Source: an uncultured Verrucomicrobiota bacterium (GTDB taxonomy: Bacteria > Verrucomicrobiota > Verrucomicrobiia > Chthoniobacterales > SZAS-18). Taken from it: 51,000 nt of DNA. Shown one piece after another: positions 32,397 to 40,465 of the stretch. The stretch lies in assembly GCA_937859745.1 (NCBI GenBank), contig CALMAQ010000308.1, positions 1 to 51,000 on the forward strand. The letters run 5' to 3'. The notes beneath the pieces were generated by a model. The model was not told where the DNA came from, did no database searches, and saw only the letters and a program-made list of their open reading frames with translations. Each line of letters starts with the position of its first letter. The first letter of the stretch is position 1. A program made the position numbers and the translations under genes.

Positions 32397-33776
32397 TCAA
32401 GCGGTTTTTCGCGCCTGCCAGAGCCGCCAGCACTCCAGGAAGCCCGGGGCAAAATCCCCGGGCCGGGCCGAAATCCAGCGTGCGACCACCACCGTCGGGA
32501 AGAACCCGCCCCATTCGATCTCCGCAGCGGGCCAGTGGAACGGCCCCTCGTGCCTCGCCTCGTAGACACGGATGAACTCCCAGCCCGTGGTTTCCCGGGC
32601 TTCGAGGGCGGCGACTTCCTCCAGATCGAGGGACGCCACCACTTCCAGCGGTAACCCGAGTTCCTCTCTCAGTTCCCGCCGGGCAGCCTCCAAGTAACCT
32701 TCGCCGCTGTCCAGATGACCAGCGGCGCTGGAATCCCACTTGCCGGGATGCCTGTCTTTCCAGGCCGAACGCTTCTGGAGGAACAATTCGCCCGCCGCGT
32801 TGAACACAAAGAGGTGGATGGCCCGATGCCGCAGGTCCCTGGCATGCACCACGCCGCGGGGCTCGACACCGATGACGCGGTCCTGCTCGTCCACCACGTC
32901 GAACTTCTCGCCACTGAAATCCTGCGCCGCCGCGGGGTAGACCGGACGCACGAGGTTGGCCAGTGCGATCCATTGCCGCAGGTCCAGTTCTTCCCCACGG
33001 GTGGTCTCGTCGAACCCCGCGTGGGCGGCAGCCTCGGGCCAGGAAAGTGCGGTATCGGCGGGAAACCATTCCACCAGCAGTTTGCGTAGCTGCTTGCGGC
33101 GTTGGGAAAAACCGGCACGCACCAAGCGCTCGAACGTTTGCGCGTCGCAGGCGGGCAATTCGTCCCGCCCTCGCGGGACGAGGCGGATCAGCGCGGAATC
33201 CACTTTCGGCTCCGGCAGGAACACCGTGGCGGGCAGCACGCGCAGTAGTTCCACTCTCCAGCGGCGTCCGACGATGACGCTGAGGATCCCGTACTCCTTG
33301 GTGCCCGGCCCAGCCGCTGCGACGCGTTCGGCGAGTTCGCGTTGCAGCAGGAACACCGCCCGTTCGACCGGCGACGCCGCCGAGGTGAAATGGAAGAGCA
33401 GCGGGGTCGAAATATAGTAGGGCAGGTTGCCGAACACCTTGACCGGCTGGTCCGGCCAGAGCGTCCGCACGTCGAAATCCAAGGCGTCCTGGTGCTCCAC
33501 GCGCAGCCGTGCCTGCCCCGCGAACCGTTCTCGCAGGAAACCGGCGAGCCGCCCGTCTTTTTCCAATACCGTCAGGTGCGCCCTGGCGTCCAGCGCCGCT
33601 CCCGTGAGGGCTCCGAGCCCGGGGCCGATCTCCAGCAGCGTCTCGCCCTCGTGCACGTCAAGCTGCGCCACGATCCAGCGGGCGAGATTCTGGTCGTGTA
33701 GGAAATTTTGCCCGAGCGTCTTGGAGGGCTGGAGTTGCAGTTCCGCCAGCGCGGTGCGGATCGCGGAGAGCTTCAC
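32397..33776 (-). CDS. rsmA: RsmA (KsgA) 16S rRNA dimethyltransferase fused to a NUDIX hydrolase
   Basis: A single 459-residue ORF with two complete domains. Residues 1-275 are RsmA, which dimethylates two adjacent adenines near the 3' end of 16S rRNA: QNFLHDQNLARWIV, SAM loop EIGPGLGALT (49-58), catalytic NLPY (117-120) and FSQRRKQLRKLL. Residues 290-459 are a NUDIX hydrolase of the YfcD/IPP-isomerase-like type: KFDVVDEQDRVIGV, and the box GHLDSGEGYLEAARRELREE with G353, E359 and REL-EELG to 374, intact. No stop or frameshift separates them. rsmA alone is about 270 residues in most bacteria. The NUDIX substrate is unknown. Confidence 0.93.
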   Translation of the reverse strand: MKLSAIRTALAELQLQPSKTLGQNFLHDQNLARWIVAQLDVHEGETLLEIGPGLGALTGAALDARAHLTVLEKDGRLAGFLRERFAGQARLRVEHQDALDFDVRTLWPDQPVKVFGNLPYYISTPLLFHFTSAASPVERAVFLLQRELAERVAAAGPGTKEYGILSVIVGRRWRVELLRVLPATVFLPEPKVDSALIRLVPRGRDELPACDAQTFERLVRAGFSQRRKQLRKLLVEWFPADTALSWPEAAAHAGFDETTRGEELDLRQWIALANLVRPVYPAAAQDFSGEKFDVVDEQDRVIGVEPRGVVHARDLRHRAIHLFVFNAAGELFLQKRSAWKDRHPGKWDSSAAGHLDSGEGYLEAARRELREELGLPLEVVASLDLEEVAALEARETTGWEFIRVYEARHEGPFHWPAAEIEWGGFFPTVVVARWISARPGDFAPGFLECWRLWQARKTA

Positions 33777-33800
33777 GGGTGATGCGCGGCGGCAGGCGGT

Positions 33801-35048
33801 TCAACGCTTGTCGCCCGTCTTGGGCTTCTTCCGGCGGTCGAGCAGGTGGAAGATGCTTTTGTCCGGGCGTCCCGAGCGTTTCAGCAGCAGGCGGGCGTCG
33901 GCGGTGCTCAGCCCTTCGATGTAATACGCCGTGGCCGCGCGTCCAATAGCGTAGGTTCCCCCGGCCGCCATCAGGCCGCTGACGGCGTTACCCAGCCCTG
34001 GCAGGAGCAGCTTGGCAACCGCGCGGCCCGCCGCCCGCGCGCCCTCGCGCAAGGCCAGTCCGATGCCCAGGTTGATGCCCATCGTGCCGAGGAATTCCGT
34101 GGCCAGCTTCAGGCTCATCTCCCGGCCGCTGATGTAGATGATGCCCGCCACCATCGTCACTTGGAACGTCAGCAGGAAGGGCAGGTCGGCCAAGGGGATC
34201 GGCTGCGCCCCGAGCGCACCGCTGACCGCTGTAACGGACTTGACGAGTGTCTGCGCGATCCGCGCTTGCGCCTCTCGCGCTCCCGATAGCCGGGCCATCT
34301 CCAACCGCGCCTCGTTGGGCAGTTCTGCCACCAGCGCGTTGACCAGGCTTGCGATGCCCTGGCGGCGGTCGCTGTCGGGATCAAAAGTGCCGTCGAGCCG
34401 GAAACGCATAAACGTGCTCACCGCCAAGGCCGCCGCCATGTGCCGCGCGATCCGTGGCCGGAGGTTCAAGGCCGCCTGGAGGTCTTGGCGGGCCGTTTCC
34501 ATTACGTCCACCGGACCGTCTCCCTCGTACGCGCTGACCACCACGGGCAGCACGCAGGGCCGCTGCCCGTGCGCCTTTTCGGTAGCGTCGAGGAGCCCCT
34601 CCAACACGTCGGCGTCGCCCACGTACCGCCGACCATCGCCCTCGAAGGATTGCAGGAACAGGAAGAGGTCGATTGGTTCGGTTGCCAGCGCGGCCTGTAC
34701 AGTCGGCGATGGGGCTTGGCCGGGGTCTGGCAGGCGGGCGTCCAACAAACGCAGCACCCCCCGCCCCGCGTGCGAGAAGTCCTGCCAACCGGAGGCGGCA
34801 GGCAGCGCGCCCGCCCCGGCGGCAGGTTCAAACGGGGTCACCGGCGCGCTGAAGATGGCGTTGAACAACCCGGCGGAACTCGCCGCCGGATCGCCCGTCA
34901 GGACCAGACGCGGCGCGCGTTGCCGGAGAAAAAGGTCCTTGAGCGGCGAGACCTCCTGCAAGATCGGCTTTTGCAGGGCACCGGGCAGCTTGCCGACGAA
35001 GCCTTCCAACCGCTCGAGGAGCTGGAGGAACGAATGTCTGGTTTCCAT
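33801..35048 (-). CDS. Degenerate GTPase-like protein with C-terminal DUF697
   Basis: A 415-residue protein. The N-terminal half has the layout of a dynamin/Era-type GTPase fused to DUF697, but the expected P-loop reads LTGDPAASSAGLFNAIF, without the GxxxxGKS/T lysine, so it probably does not bind GTP normally. The DUF697 region (about 275-375) has PIPLADLPFLLTFQVTMVAG and hydrophobic segments LGTMGINLGIGLAL and LLPGLGNAVSGLMAAGGTYA, suggesting membrane association. Downstream of it by 9 bases lies the Bcp gene in reverse order (35058), and the RsmA-NUDIX gene follows. Function unknown. Confidence 0.75.
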   Translation of the reverse strand: METRHSFLQLLERLEGFVGKLPGALQKPILQEVSPLKDLFLRQRAPRLVLTGDPAASSAGLFNAIFSAPVTPFEPAAGAGALPAASGWQDFSHAGRGVLRLLDARLPDPGQAPSPTVQAALATEPIDLFLFLQSFEGDGRRYVGDADVLEGLLDATEKAHGQRPCVLPVVVSAYEGDGPVDVMETARQDLQAALNLRPRIARHMAAALAVSTFMRFRLDGTFDPDSDRRQGIASLVNALVAELPNEARLEMARLSGAREAQARIAQTLVKSVTAVSGALGAQPIPLADLPFLLTFQVTMVAGIIYISGREMSLKLATEFLGTMGINLGIGLALREGARAAGRAVAKLLLPGLGNAVSGLMAAGGTYAIGRAATAYYIEGLSTADARLLLKRSGRPDKSIFHLLDRRKKPKTGDKR

Positions 35049-35057
35049 GGAGGCCCC

Positions 35058-35543
35058 TTAACCCTGCTTGAGCGCCTCCAGCACTAGGCCGGTGTGTTCA
35101 TCGGGCTTCACGCGCCGGAAGATCGCGCTGACGAGTCCGTCAGGACCGATGATAAACGTGGACCGTTCGGTCCCCATGAAGACGTTGCCAGCCATGTTTT
35201 TCTCCACCCACACGCCGTAATCCCGCACGATCTGGCCCGTGTCGTCGCTGAGCAAGGGAAAGGGCAGGCCGAATTTGTCGATGAAAGCGCGGTGGCTTTC
35301 GAGCGGGTCGATGCTCACGCCGAAGATCGCCGCGTCCACGTTCTGGAAGTCCGGCCAGCGATCCCGCAGCCCGCACGCCTGGACCGTGCAGCCGGGCGTG
35401 TCGTCCTTGGGATAGAAGTAAAGGACGACGTGCTTGCCCGCGAAGTCTTCCAGGCGCAGGGTCGTGCCGGTGCCGTAAGGTCCGCCCAGGGCCAGAGCTT
35501 CAAACTTTGGGGCCGGATCTCCAACTTTCAGTTCGGTGTTCAT
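35058..35543 (-). CDS. bcp: Thioredoxin-dependent peroxiredoxin (Bcp/PrxQ type)
   Basis: A 161-residue peroxiredoxin that reduces hydroperoxides. It has MNTELKVGDPAPKFEAL, VVLYFYPKDDTPGCTVQACG with the peroxidatic Cys in PGCT and the resolving Cys five residues on (the atypical 2-Cys PrxQ pattern), and GVSIDPLESHRAFIDKFGLPFPLLSD. Length is typical. The start ATG 35543 fits the family. Confidence 0.95.
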   Translation of the reverse strand: MNTELKVGDPAPKFEALALGGPYGTGTTLRLEDFAGKHVVLYFYPKDDTPGCTVQACGLRDRWPDFQNVDAAIFGVSIDPLESHRAFIDKFGLPFPLLSDDTGQIVRDYGVWVEKNMAGNVFMGTERSTFIIGPDGLVSAIFRRVKPDEHTGLVLEALKQG

Positions 35544-35675
35544 ACGAAGAATACTGGGGACCGCTGCCGCCAGCGGACAACGGGAAGATAACCGGTTTAC
35601 GGGCAGGAACAAATCCCTGAGTGGACCCCGTTCGCAGGTGACGGAATGTTTTCGTGTCCGCCGCGCAGGAAAGTC

Positions 35676-35703
35676 TTGCCACGCAACGCGCGTTCGCTAT
35701 ATC
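35676..35703 (+). promoter_or_regulatory. Putative promoter of the release-factor-like gene
   Basis: TTGCCA (35676-35681), a 16-base spacer and TATATC (35698-35703). The leader of about 80 bases contains a small palindrome ATGGT-TTT-ACCAT. Confidence 0.5.
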
Positions 35704-35788
35704 TTCGGGATGTAGCCATTCTCATGGTTTTACCATCAACCCTCTTCCCGATTACAGCGCCACGCCCACCGGCGGTTCGCGCACAACT

Positions 35789-36238
35789 ATGTTGAGATTT
35801 CCTGTCTCTGCCCAAAAGCAGACGGATTTAAACGAGCGAATGCGACAGCTTCAGCTTGTGGAAGGAGAAATCGACGAAACGTACTTCAAAGCCTCCGGTC
35901 CCGGGGGTCAGAAGACCAATAAAACCTTGACTGGGGTGACTTTGCTTCACCGGCCCAGCGGGGTGCGCGTCCGGTGCCAGCGGGAGCGCAGTCAGGGCAT
36001 CAACCGCTTCATCGCGCGGCGGTTGCTGGTCGAAGAATTGGAGGCGCGCCGCACCGGCAAGACGCGGCACGAGGTCAAGGCCGAGCATCTCCGCGACGAG
36101 AAGGATCGGCGGCGCGGCTCACGCAAAAAGCCCGAACACCCGATGACGATGCAGGCTCCTTCCACGGGCCTGCCCTCCTCCGTGTTCGATCTGGCCAAGG
36201 CGATGAGCGCGTATTATCTCCGCCCGCTTTCGCCCTGA
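35789..36238 (+). CDS. Peptide chain release factor-like (RF-1 domain, GGQ) protein
   Basis: A 149-residue protein starting MLRFPVSAQKQTDLNERM with the catalytic GGQ motif in SGPGGQKTNKTLTGV. The family positions RERSQGINRFIARRLLVEEL follow, then a basic C-terminal tail (EKDRRRGSRKK), as in ArfB/C12orf65-type rescue factors. It lacks the codon-recognition domain of RF1/RF2. It should hydrolyse peptidyl-tRNA on stalled ribosomes (family knowledge). ATG 35789 gives the usual FPVS start; longer upstream readings are non-coding-looking. Confidence 0.88.
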   Translation: MLRFPVSAQKQTDLNERMRQLQLVEGEIDETYFKASGPGGQKTNKTLTGVTLLHRPSGVRVRCQRERSQGINRFIARRLLVEELEARRTGKTRHEVKAEHLRDEKDRRRGSRKKPEHPMTMQAPSTGLPSSVFDLAKAMSAYYLRPLSP

Positions 36239-36272
36239 TCCCGGGTCTGGGACCGGGACACGGCGCGCCGCC

Positions 36273-36301
36273 TTGCGGCGGTTGGCCGGATTCCTTATAA
36301 T
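36273..36301 (+). promoter_or_regulatory. Promoter of the Fur-family regulator gene
   Basis: TTGCGG (36273-36278), a 17-base spacer and a perfect TATAAT (36296-36301), with ATG at 36310, so the mRNA has at most a few untranslated bases. Confidence 0.6.
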
Positions 36302-36309
36302 GGGCCAGG

Positions 36310-36780
36310 ATGGACCTTTCCGTGCGCGAGAAAATTTATGCTTTCCTAGACAGGGAAGGCATGCGCCGGACTGTCCAGCGTGACGCCCTGATCGAAGCTG
36401 CCTTCGCCACGACCGAGCACTTCACCGCTGACACGCTCTTGGCCCGCGCGCGGCGGATCGAAAGCTCCGTCTCACGCGCCACGGTGTACCGCACGCTGCC
36501 TCTGCTCGTGGCGAGCGGCACGCTGCGGGAGATCGAACTGGGCAAGGAGCAGACGCACTACGACCCGAACTTCAACGAACGGCCGCACCACAACCATCTC
36601 ATCTGCCTGGACTGCCACCGCATCGTGGAGTTCGAGGACGCGCACATGGAGATGCTCGAAAACTGCATCACACATCGCTTGGGCTTCTCGCCCGCCTCGA
36701 AGATGACCCGCATCGAAGCGAGCTGCGACGAACTCAAGCGCAAGGGTTCCTGCCGCAAGCGACTGACGGGCGATTTCTAG
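36310..36780 (+). CDS. Fur-family metalloregulator
   Basis: A 156-residue Fur/Zur/PerR-type repressor. The N-terminal winged helix contains MRRTVQRDALIEAAF and SVSRATVYRTLPLLVASGTLREI. The metal-binding HHNHLICLDCHRIVEFED includes the histidine cluster and first CxxC pair; the C-terminus has two further cysteines (SCDELKRKGSC). Whether it senses iron, zinc, manganese or peroxide cannot be told. A zinc role is attractive given the CobW gene and zinc-free S14 and L28 genes in the window, but this is inference. It converges on dnaE with a 4-base gap. Confidence 0.93.
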   Translation: MDLSVREKIYAFLDREGMRRTVQRDALIEAAFATTEHFTADTLLARARRIESSVSRATVYRTLPLLVASGTLREIELGKEQTHYDPNFNERPHHNHLICLDCHRIVEFEDAHMEMLENCITHRLGFSPASKMTRIEASCDELKRKGSCRKRLTGDF

Positions 36781-36784
36781 CCGG

Positions 36785-39700
36785 TTACGCCGCGAGGCGC
36801 GCCGCGAGGCGCGCTTCCAGCTCGGGCGTGCGCCGGACATGGTGGGAAGTCCCCACCTGGATCAGCAGACGGTGGCCGTCGGCGCGGCGGAACTCCAGTT
36901 CCACCGGACAGTCTCCCGGCGAAGCCGCCAGGATTTCCCGCAACTCGCCCAACTCGTCCGACCGCACGCTTTCCATCTCGAACCGCAGCCGTAGCGGTCC
37001 ACGCGCCGGCTCGGGCAGCCTGGGCAGCCGCAACGGGGCCACTTCGTTGATGACGACCTGCAATTCCTCGTTGCGATGCCGCACCGTCCCGCTCAGGGCA
37101 ACCATCTGCCCGGGTTCGAGCAGCTTGACGCACTTGTTGTAAACGTCGTTCCACACCATCGCCTCGATGCTGCCACTGAGGTCTTCCAGCACGATGATGG
37201 CGAAGGGTTTTCCCTCCTTCTTCGTGTACTTTTTCTCGACGCTGGCCAGCGACCCGGCCACGTGGAAGTTCCCACGGTCATCCAAGGTGTTGAGGTTGAC
37301 GACCGGCGTGTACTTGCCGCCGTTGAGCACCGACTTGTAAGGATTCAGCGGATGGCCGGTCACGTAGAAGCCGAGCAGTTCCTTCTCGAAGGCGAGCTTC
37401 TCGGCACCCGACCACGGCGTCCACGCAGATTGGCCGGCGCGGACCTTCTGGCTGGCGGCCTTGGCGGGAGCCGCCGCGAAGTCGTCGAACATCGACGCCT
37501 GCCCGCTCGCGCGGTCGCGGTGTGCGCTGAGCGCGCTGGCCATGACCGTGTCGATCTCGGCGAACATTTCCGCGCGGTCCTGCTTCGTGAAATCCATGGC
37601 ACCGCACCGCACCAAGTTTTCGAGGATTTTCTTGTTCACGGCGCGGCTGTCCAAGCGCGCGCAGAAGTCTTGCATGGACGCATAGGACCCGCGCGCGTTG
37701 CGCTCGTCCACCACGGAGGCCATCGCCAGTTCGCCGACGTTTTTGATGGCGGCCAGCCCGAACCGGATGGCGGAGCGCTCCGCGGCCTCGTCGCTCATCG
37801 ACGGCTCGACCGGCGCGCCGACATGCTCTGCCAACGCCTCCGGCATGAATTTGAGGTGGCTCAGGTTCACGTCGGGCGGGTAGATGGGGATGCCCATCCG
37901 CTGGCACTCGGCCACAAAGATCGAAATCTTATCGGTGTCGTTGATGGCGTTGCTCAACAAGGCCGCCATGAACTCCACCGGATAGTTCGCTTTCAGGTAC
38001 GCCGTGCGGTAGGTGATCAGCCCGTAAGCGGCGCTGTGGCTCTTGTTGAAGCCGTACCCCGCGAACTTTTCGAGCAGGTCGAAGATCTCGTTGGCCTTTT
38101 TCTCGTCGATCCCGTTCACCTTGGCGCACCCCTGGATGAAGTTGACGCGCTCCTTGGCCATCTTTTCCTTGTCCTTCTTGCCCATGGCACGGCGCAGGAG
38201 GTCGGCCTGCCCCAGGCTGTAACCGGCCAGAACGTTCGCGGCGCGCTGCACCTGCTCCTGGTAGATCATGATGCCGTAGGTGTCGGCGCAGACCTGCTTG
38301 AGCAAGGGATGCTCGTACTTGATCTTGGTCTGGCCCTTCTTGCGGCGGATGTAGTCCGGGATCAGGTCCATCGGACCCGGGCGGTACAGCGCGTTGATGG
38401 CCAGCAGATCGTCGATGTCGTGGATGTCGAATTGTTTGCACAGGCTCGTCATGCCGCCACTTTCCAACTGGAACACGCCGACCGTTTCGCCGCGGTTGAG
38501 CATGGAGATCGTCCTGGGCTCGTCGTAGGCGATGCCTTCCAGGTCAAATCCTGGCGTGTGCAGGCGGATCAAGTTCAGGGCATCCTCAATGACCGTCAGC
38601 GTCTTGAGCCCGAGAAAATCCATCTTGAGCAGCCCCAGGTCGTTCAGTGGGCCGCCGCCGTACTGGGTGATGACCTGTTCTTCCTTGTCCCGCGCCAGCG
38701 GGATATATTCGTCCAGGTCACGGTCCCCGATGACCACGCCCGCCGCGTGGACGCCCGTGCCGCGGGTCAATCCTTCGAGCACCAGCGCGTACTCCCACAC
38801 CTGTTGGGTGGCCGCCTCGGTCTGCACGGCGCGCTTCAGGTCGGGGTTCTTCTCGGCGGCGAGCGCGAGCGGCAGCGGTTTGGCGGCCTCGATGGGGATC
38901 ATCTTGGAGAGCCGGTCGCCGTCGCCGTAGCTCATGCCCAGCACGCGGCATACGTCCTTGAGCACGGCCTTGGAGGACAGCGTACCGAACGTCACGATCT
39001 GGCTGACGGCCCGGTGGCCGTACTTGCGGCGGACGTAGTCGATGACCTCTCCACGCCGCTCCATGCAGAAGTCGATGTCGATGTCCGGCGGGCTGACGCG
39101 CTCCGGGTTGAGGAACCGCTCGAAGATCAGTCCGAACCGCAGCGGATCGAGGTCCGTGATGCCGAGGATGTACGCCACCATGGACCCGGCGGCCGAGCCG
39201 CGGCCGGGTCCCACGGGGATGCCTTGCTGGCGCGCGTAGTTGATGAAGTCCCAGACGATGAGGAAGTAGCTCGTGAACCCGGATTTCTCAAGCACGCTCA
39301 ACTCGTAGTTCATCCGCAGCCGCAGGTCGGGCTCCGTGTCCACGCGGTCGCCGTAGCGGTGCCGCAGCCCCTCCTCGCACAGCTCCCGCAGGTAAAACTC
39401 GCGCGTCTTACTCTCCGGCGGGTGGTACGCCGGGTACTTGGAACTGGTGAAATCGATCTCCAGATTACATTTCTCCGCGACGAGGAGGGTGTTCTCGATG
39501 GCTTCGGGCAACTCGGAAAACAGCGCGCGCATCTCGTCCGGGGACTTGAAGTACAACTCGGGCGTGTAGCGCATCCGTTTCTCGTCGTAGACCATCGCGC
39601 CCGTGCCGATGCAGATCATCACGTCGTGGGCCTCGTGGTGCGCGCGTTCGAGGAAGTGCACGTCGTTGGCGGCGACCAGCGGCAGGTCGAACTCGCGCGC

Positions 39701-40306
39701 CAGCGCGATCAGGCCGCGGTTGCACTTGTGCTGCGCCTCCATGCCGTGGTCGTGCAGTTCGACGTAGAAGTCTCCCGGCGCGAAGATGTCGCGGAACGTC
39801 GCCATCGATCCGCGCGCCTTGCCCATCTGGTCGGCCATGAGGTAGCCGTTGATCTCGCCCTTCAGACAGCCGCTGAGTGCGATCAACCCCTCGGCGTGTT
39901 TAGCGAGCAGTTCCTTGTCGATGCGCGGCTTGTAGTAATAGCCGTCCAGGTAGGCCGCCGTAACGAGCTTGACGAGGTTCTGGTAGCCGGTGAAGTCCTT
40001 GGCCAGCAGCGTGAAGTGGCTCGCCGCCTCCTTGGCAGACGAGGCTTTCTTGTCCCGCATCGAGCCCGGCGCGAGGTACACCTCGCAGCCGATGATCGGC
40101 TTGATCTCGGCCTTCTTCGCCGCCTGGTAAAACTCGATGGCTCCGAACAGGTTGCCGTGGTCCGTCATCGCCACCGCGGGCATGCCGAAGCCCTTGGCCT
40201 TTTTCATCAGGTCTTTGATGCGGACCGCGCCGTCGAGCAGCGAATACTGCGTGTGGAGGTGCAGGTGGACGAACGAGGATTGCGGGGCCGGGGAAGCATC
40301 TGACAT
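36785..40306 (-). CDS. dnaE: DNA polymerase III alpha subunit (DnaE1 type)
   Basis: A 1173-residue replicative polymerase. The PHP domain starts FVHLHLHTQYSLLDGAVRIK. The catalytic palm has RGSAAGSMVAYILGITDLDP and the metal-binding PDIDIDFCMERRGEVIDYV, with a third acidic site in LLKMDFLGLKTLTVIEDAL. The thumb/finger region, tandem HhH and OB-fold domain (about 1000-1090) follow. The last ~80 residues end with ARLAARLAA, from a short tandem repeat. Start is ATG 40306. Confidence 0.98.
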   Translation of the reverse strand: MSDASPAPQSSFVHLHLHTQYSLLDGAVRIKDLMKKAKGFGMPAVAMTDHGNLFGAIEFYQAAKKAEIKPIIGCEVYLAPGSMRDKKASSAKEAASHFTLLAKDFTGYQNLVKLVTAAYLDGYYYKPRIDKELLAKHAEGLIALSGCLKGEINGYLMADQMGKARGSMATFRDIFAPGDFYVELHDHGMEAQHKCNRGLIALAREFDLPLVAANDVHFLERAHHEAHDVMICIGTGAMVYDEKRMRYTPELYFKSPDEMRALFSELPEAIENTLLVAEKCNLEIDFTSSKYPAYHPPESKTREFYLRELCEEGLRHRYGDRVDTEPDLRLRMNYELSVLEKSGFTSYFLIVWDFINYARQQGIPVGPGRGSAAGSMVAYILGITDLDPLRFGLIFERFLNPERVSPPDIDIDFCMERRGEVIDYVRRKYGHRAVSQIVTFGTLSSKAVLKDVCRVLGMSYGDGDRLSKMIPIEAAKPLPLALAAEKNPDLKRAVQTEAATQQVWEYALVLEGLTRGTGVHAAGVVIGDRDLDEYIPLARDKEEQVITQYGGGPLNDLGLLKMDFLGLKTLTVIEDALNLIRLHTPGFDLEGIAYDEPRTISMLNRGETVGVFQLESGGMTSLCKQFDIHDIDDLLAINALYRPGPMDLIPDYIRRKKGQTKIKYEHPLLKQVCADTYGIMIYQEQVQRAANVLAGYSLGQADLLRRAMGKKDKEKMAKERVNFIQGCAKVNGIDEKKANEIFDLLEKFAGYGFNKSHSAAYGLITYRTAYLKANYPVEFMAALLSNAINDTDKISIFVAECQRMGIPIYPPDVNLSHLKFMPEALAEHVGAPVEPSMSDEAAERSAIRFGLAAIKNVGELAMASVVDERNARGSYASMQDFCARLDSRAVNKKILENLVRCGAMDFTKQDRAEMFAEIDTVMASALSAHRDRASGQASMFDDFAAAPAKAASQKVRAGQSAWTPWSGAEKLAFEKELLGFYVTGHPLNPYKSVLNGGKYTPVVNLNTLDDRGNFHVAGSLASVEKKYTKKEGKPFAIIVLEDLSGSIEAMVWNDVYNKCVKLLEPGQMVALSGTVRHRNEELQVVINEVAPLRLPRLPEPARGPLRLRFEMESVRSDELGELREILAASPGDCPVELEFRRADGHRLLIQVGTSHHVRRTPELEARLAARLAA

Positions 40307-40310
40307 CGGG

Positions 40311-40344
40311 ACTAGACTCTAGTTTTTGCGGCCCCGGATGTCCA
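40311..40344 (-). promoter_or_regulatory. dnaE promoter with overlapping palindrome
   Basis: Minus strand TGGACA (40344-40339, 5 of 6), a 17-base spacer and TAGAGT (40321-40316), nine bases from ATG 40306. The -10 lies inside a perfect palindrome ACTAGA-C-TCTAGT (40311-40323), which could be an operator. Confidence 0.5.
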
Positions 40345-40465
40345 GCCTCAGGCACAAAAACCCGTGCGAAAAATCAAGCGGTGGTAGACAACATGGTCCA
40401 TCGCCTCAATCCATAGTTGCCACGCGCTCCGCCCAGCCTTCAGATCTACTCTCTGACAAAAGTCT

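Noticed and set aside
35725-35737. ATGGT-TTT-ACCAT as a Fur or Zur box
   Set aside because: Too short, with no extension beyond 5-bp arms and no match to known metalloregulator boxes.
36266-36280. CGCCGC-CTT-GCGGCG hairpin as a terminator of the release-factor-like gene
   Set aside because: No T-run, and it overlaps the -35 box of the Fur-family promoter; could be incidental GC palindrome.
37076-40303. 1075-codon open frame antisense to dnaE
   Set aside because: Exact mirror of dnaE with biased Val/Arg/Asp/Leu composition; no recognisable domain.
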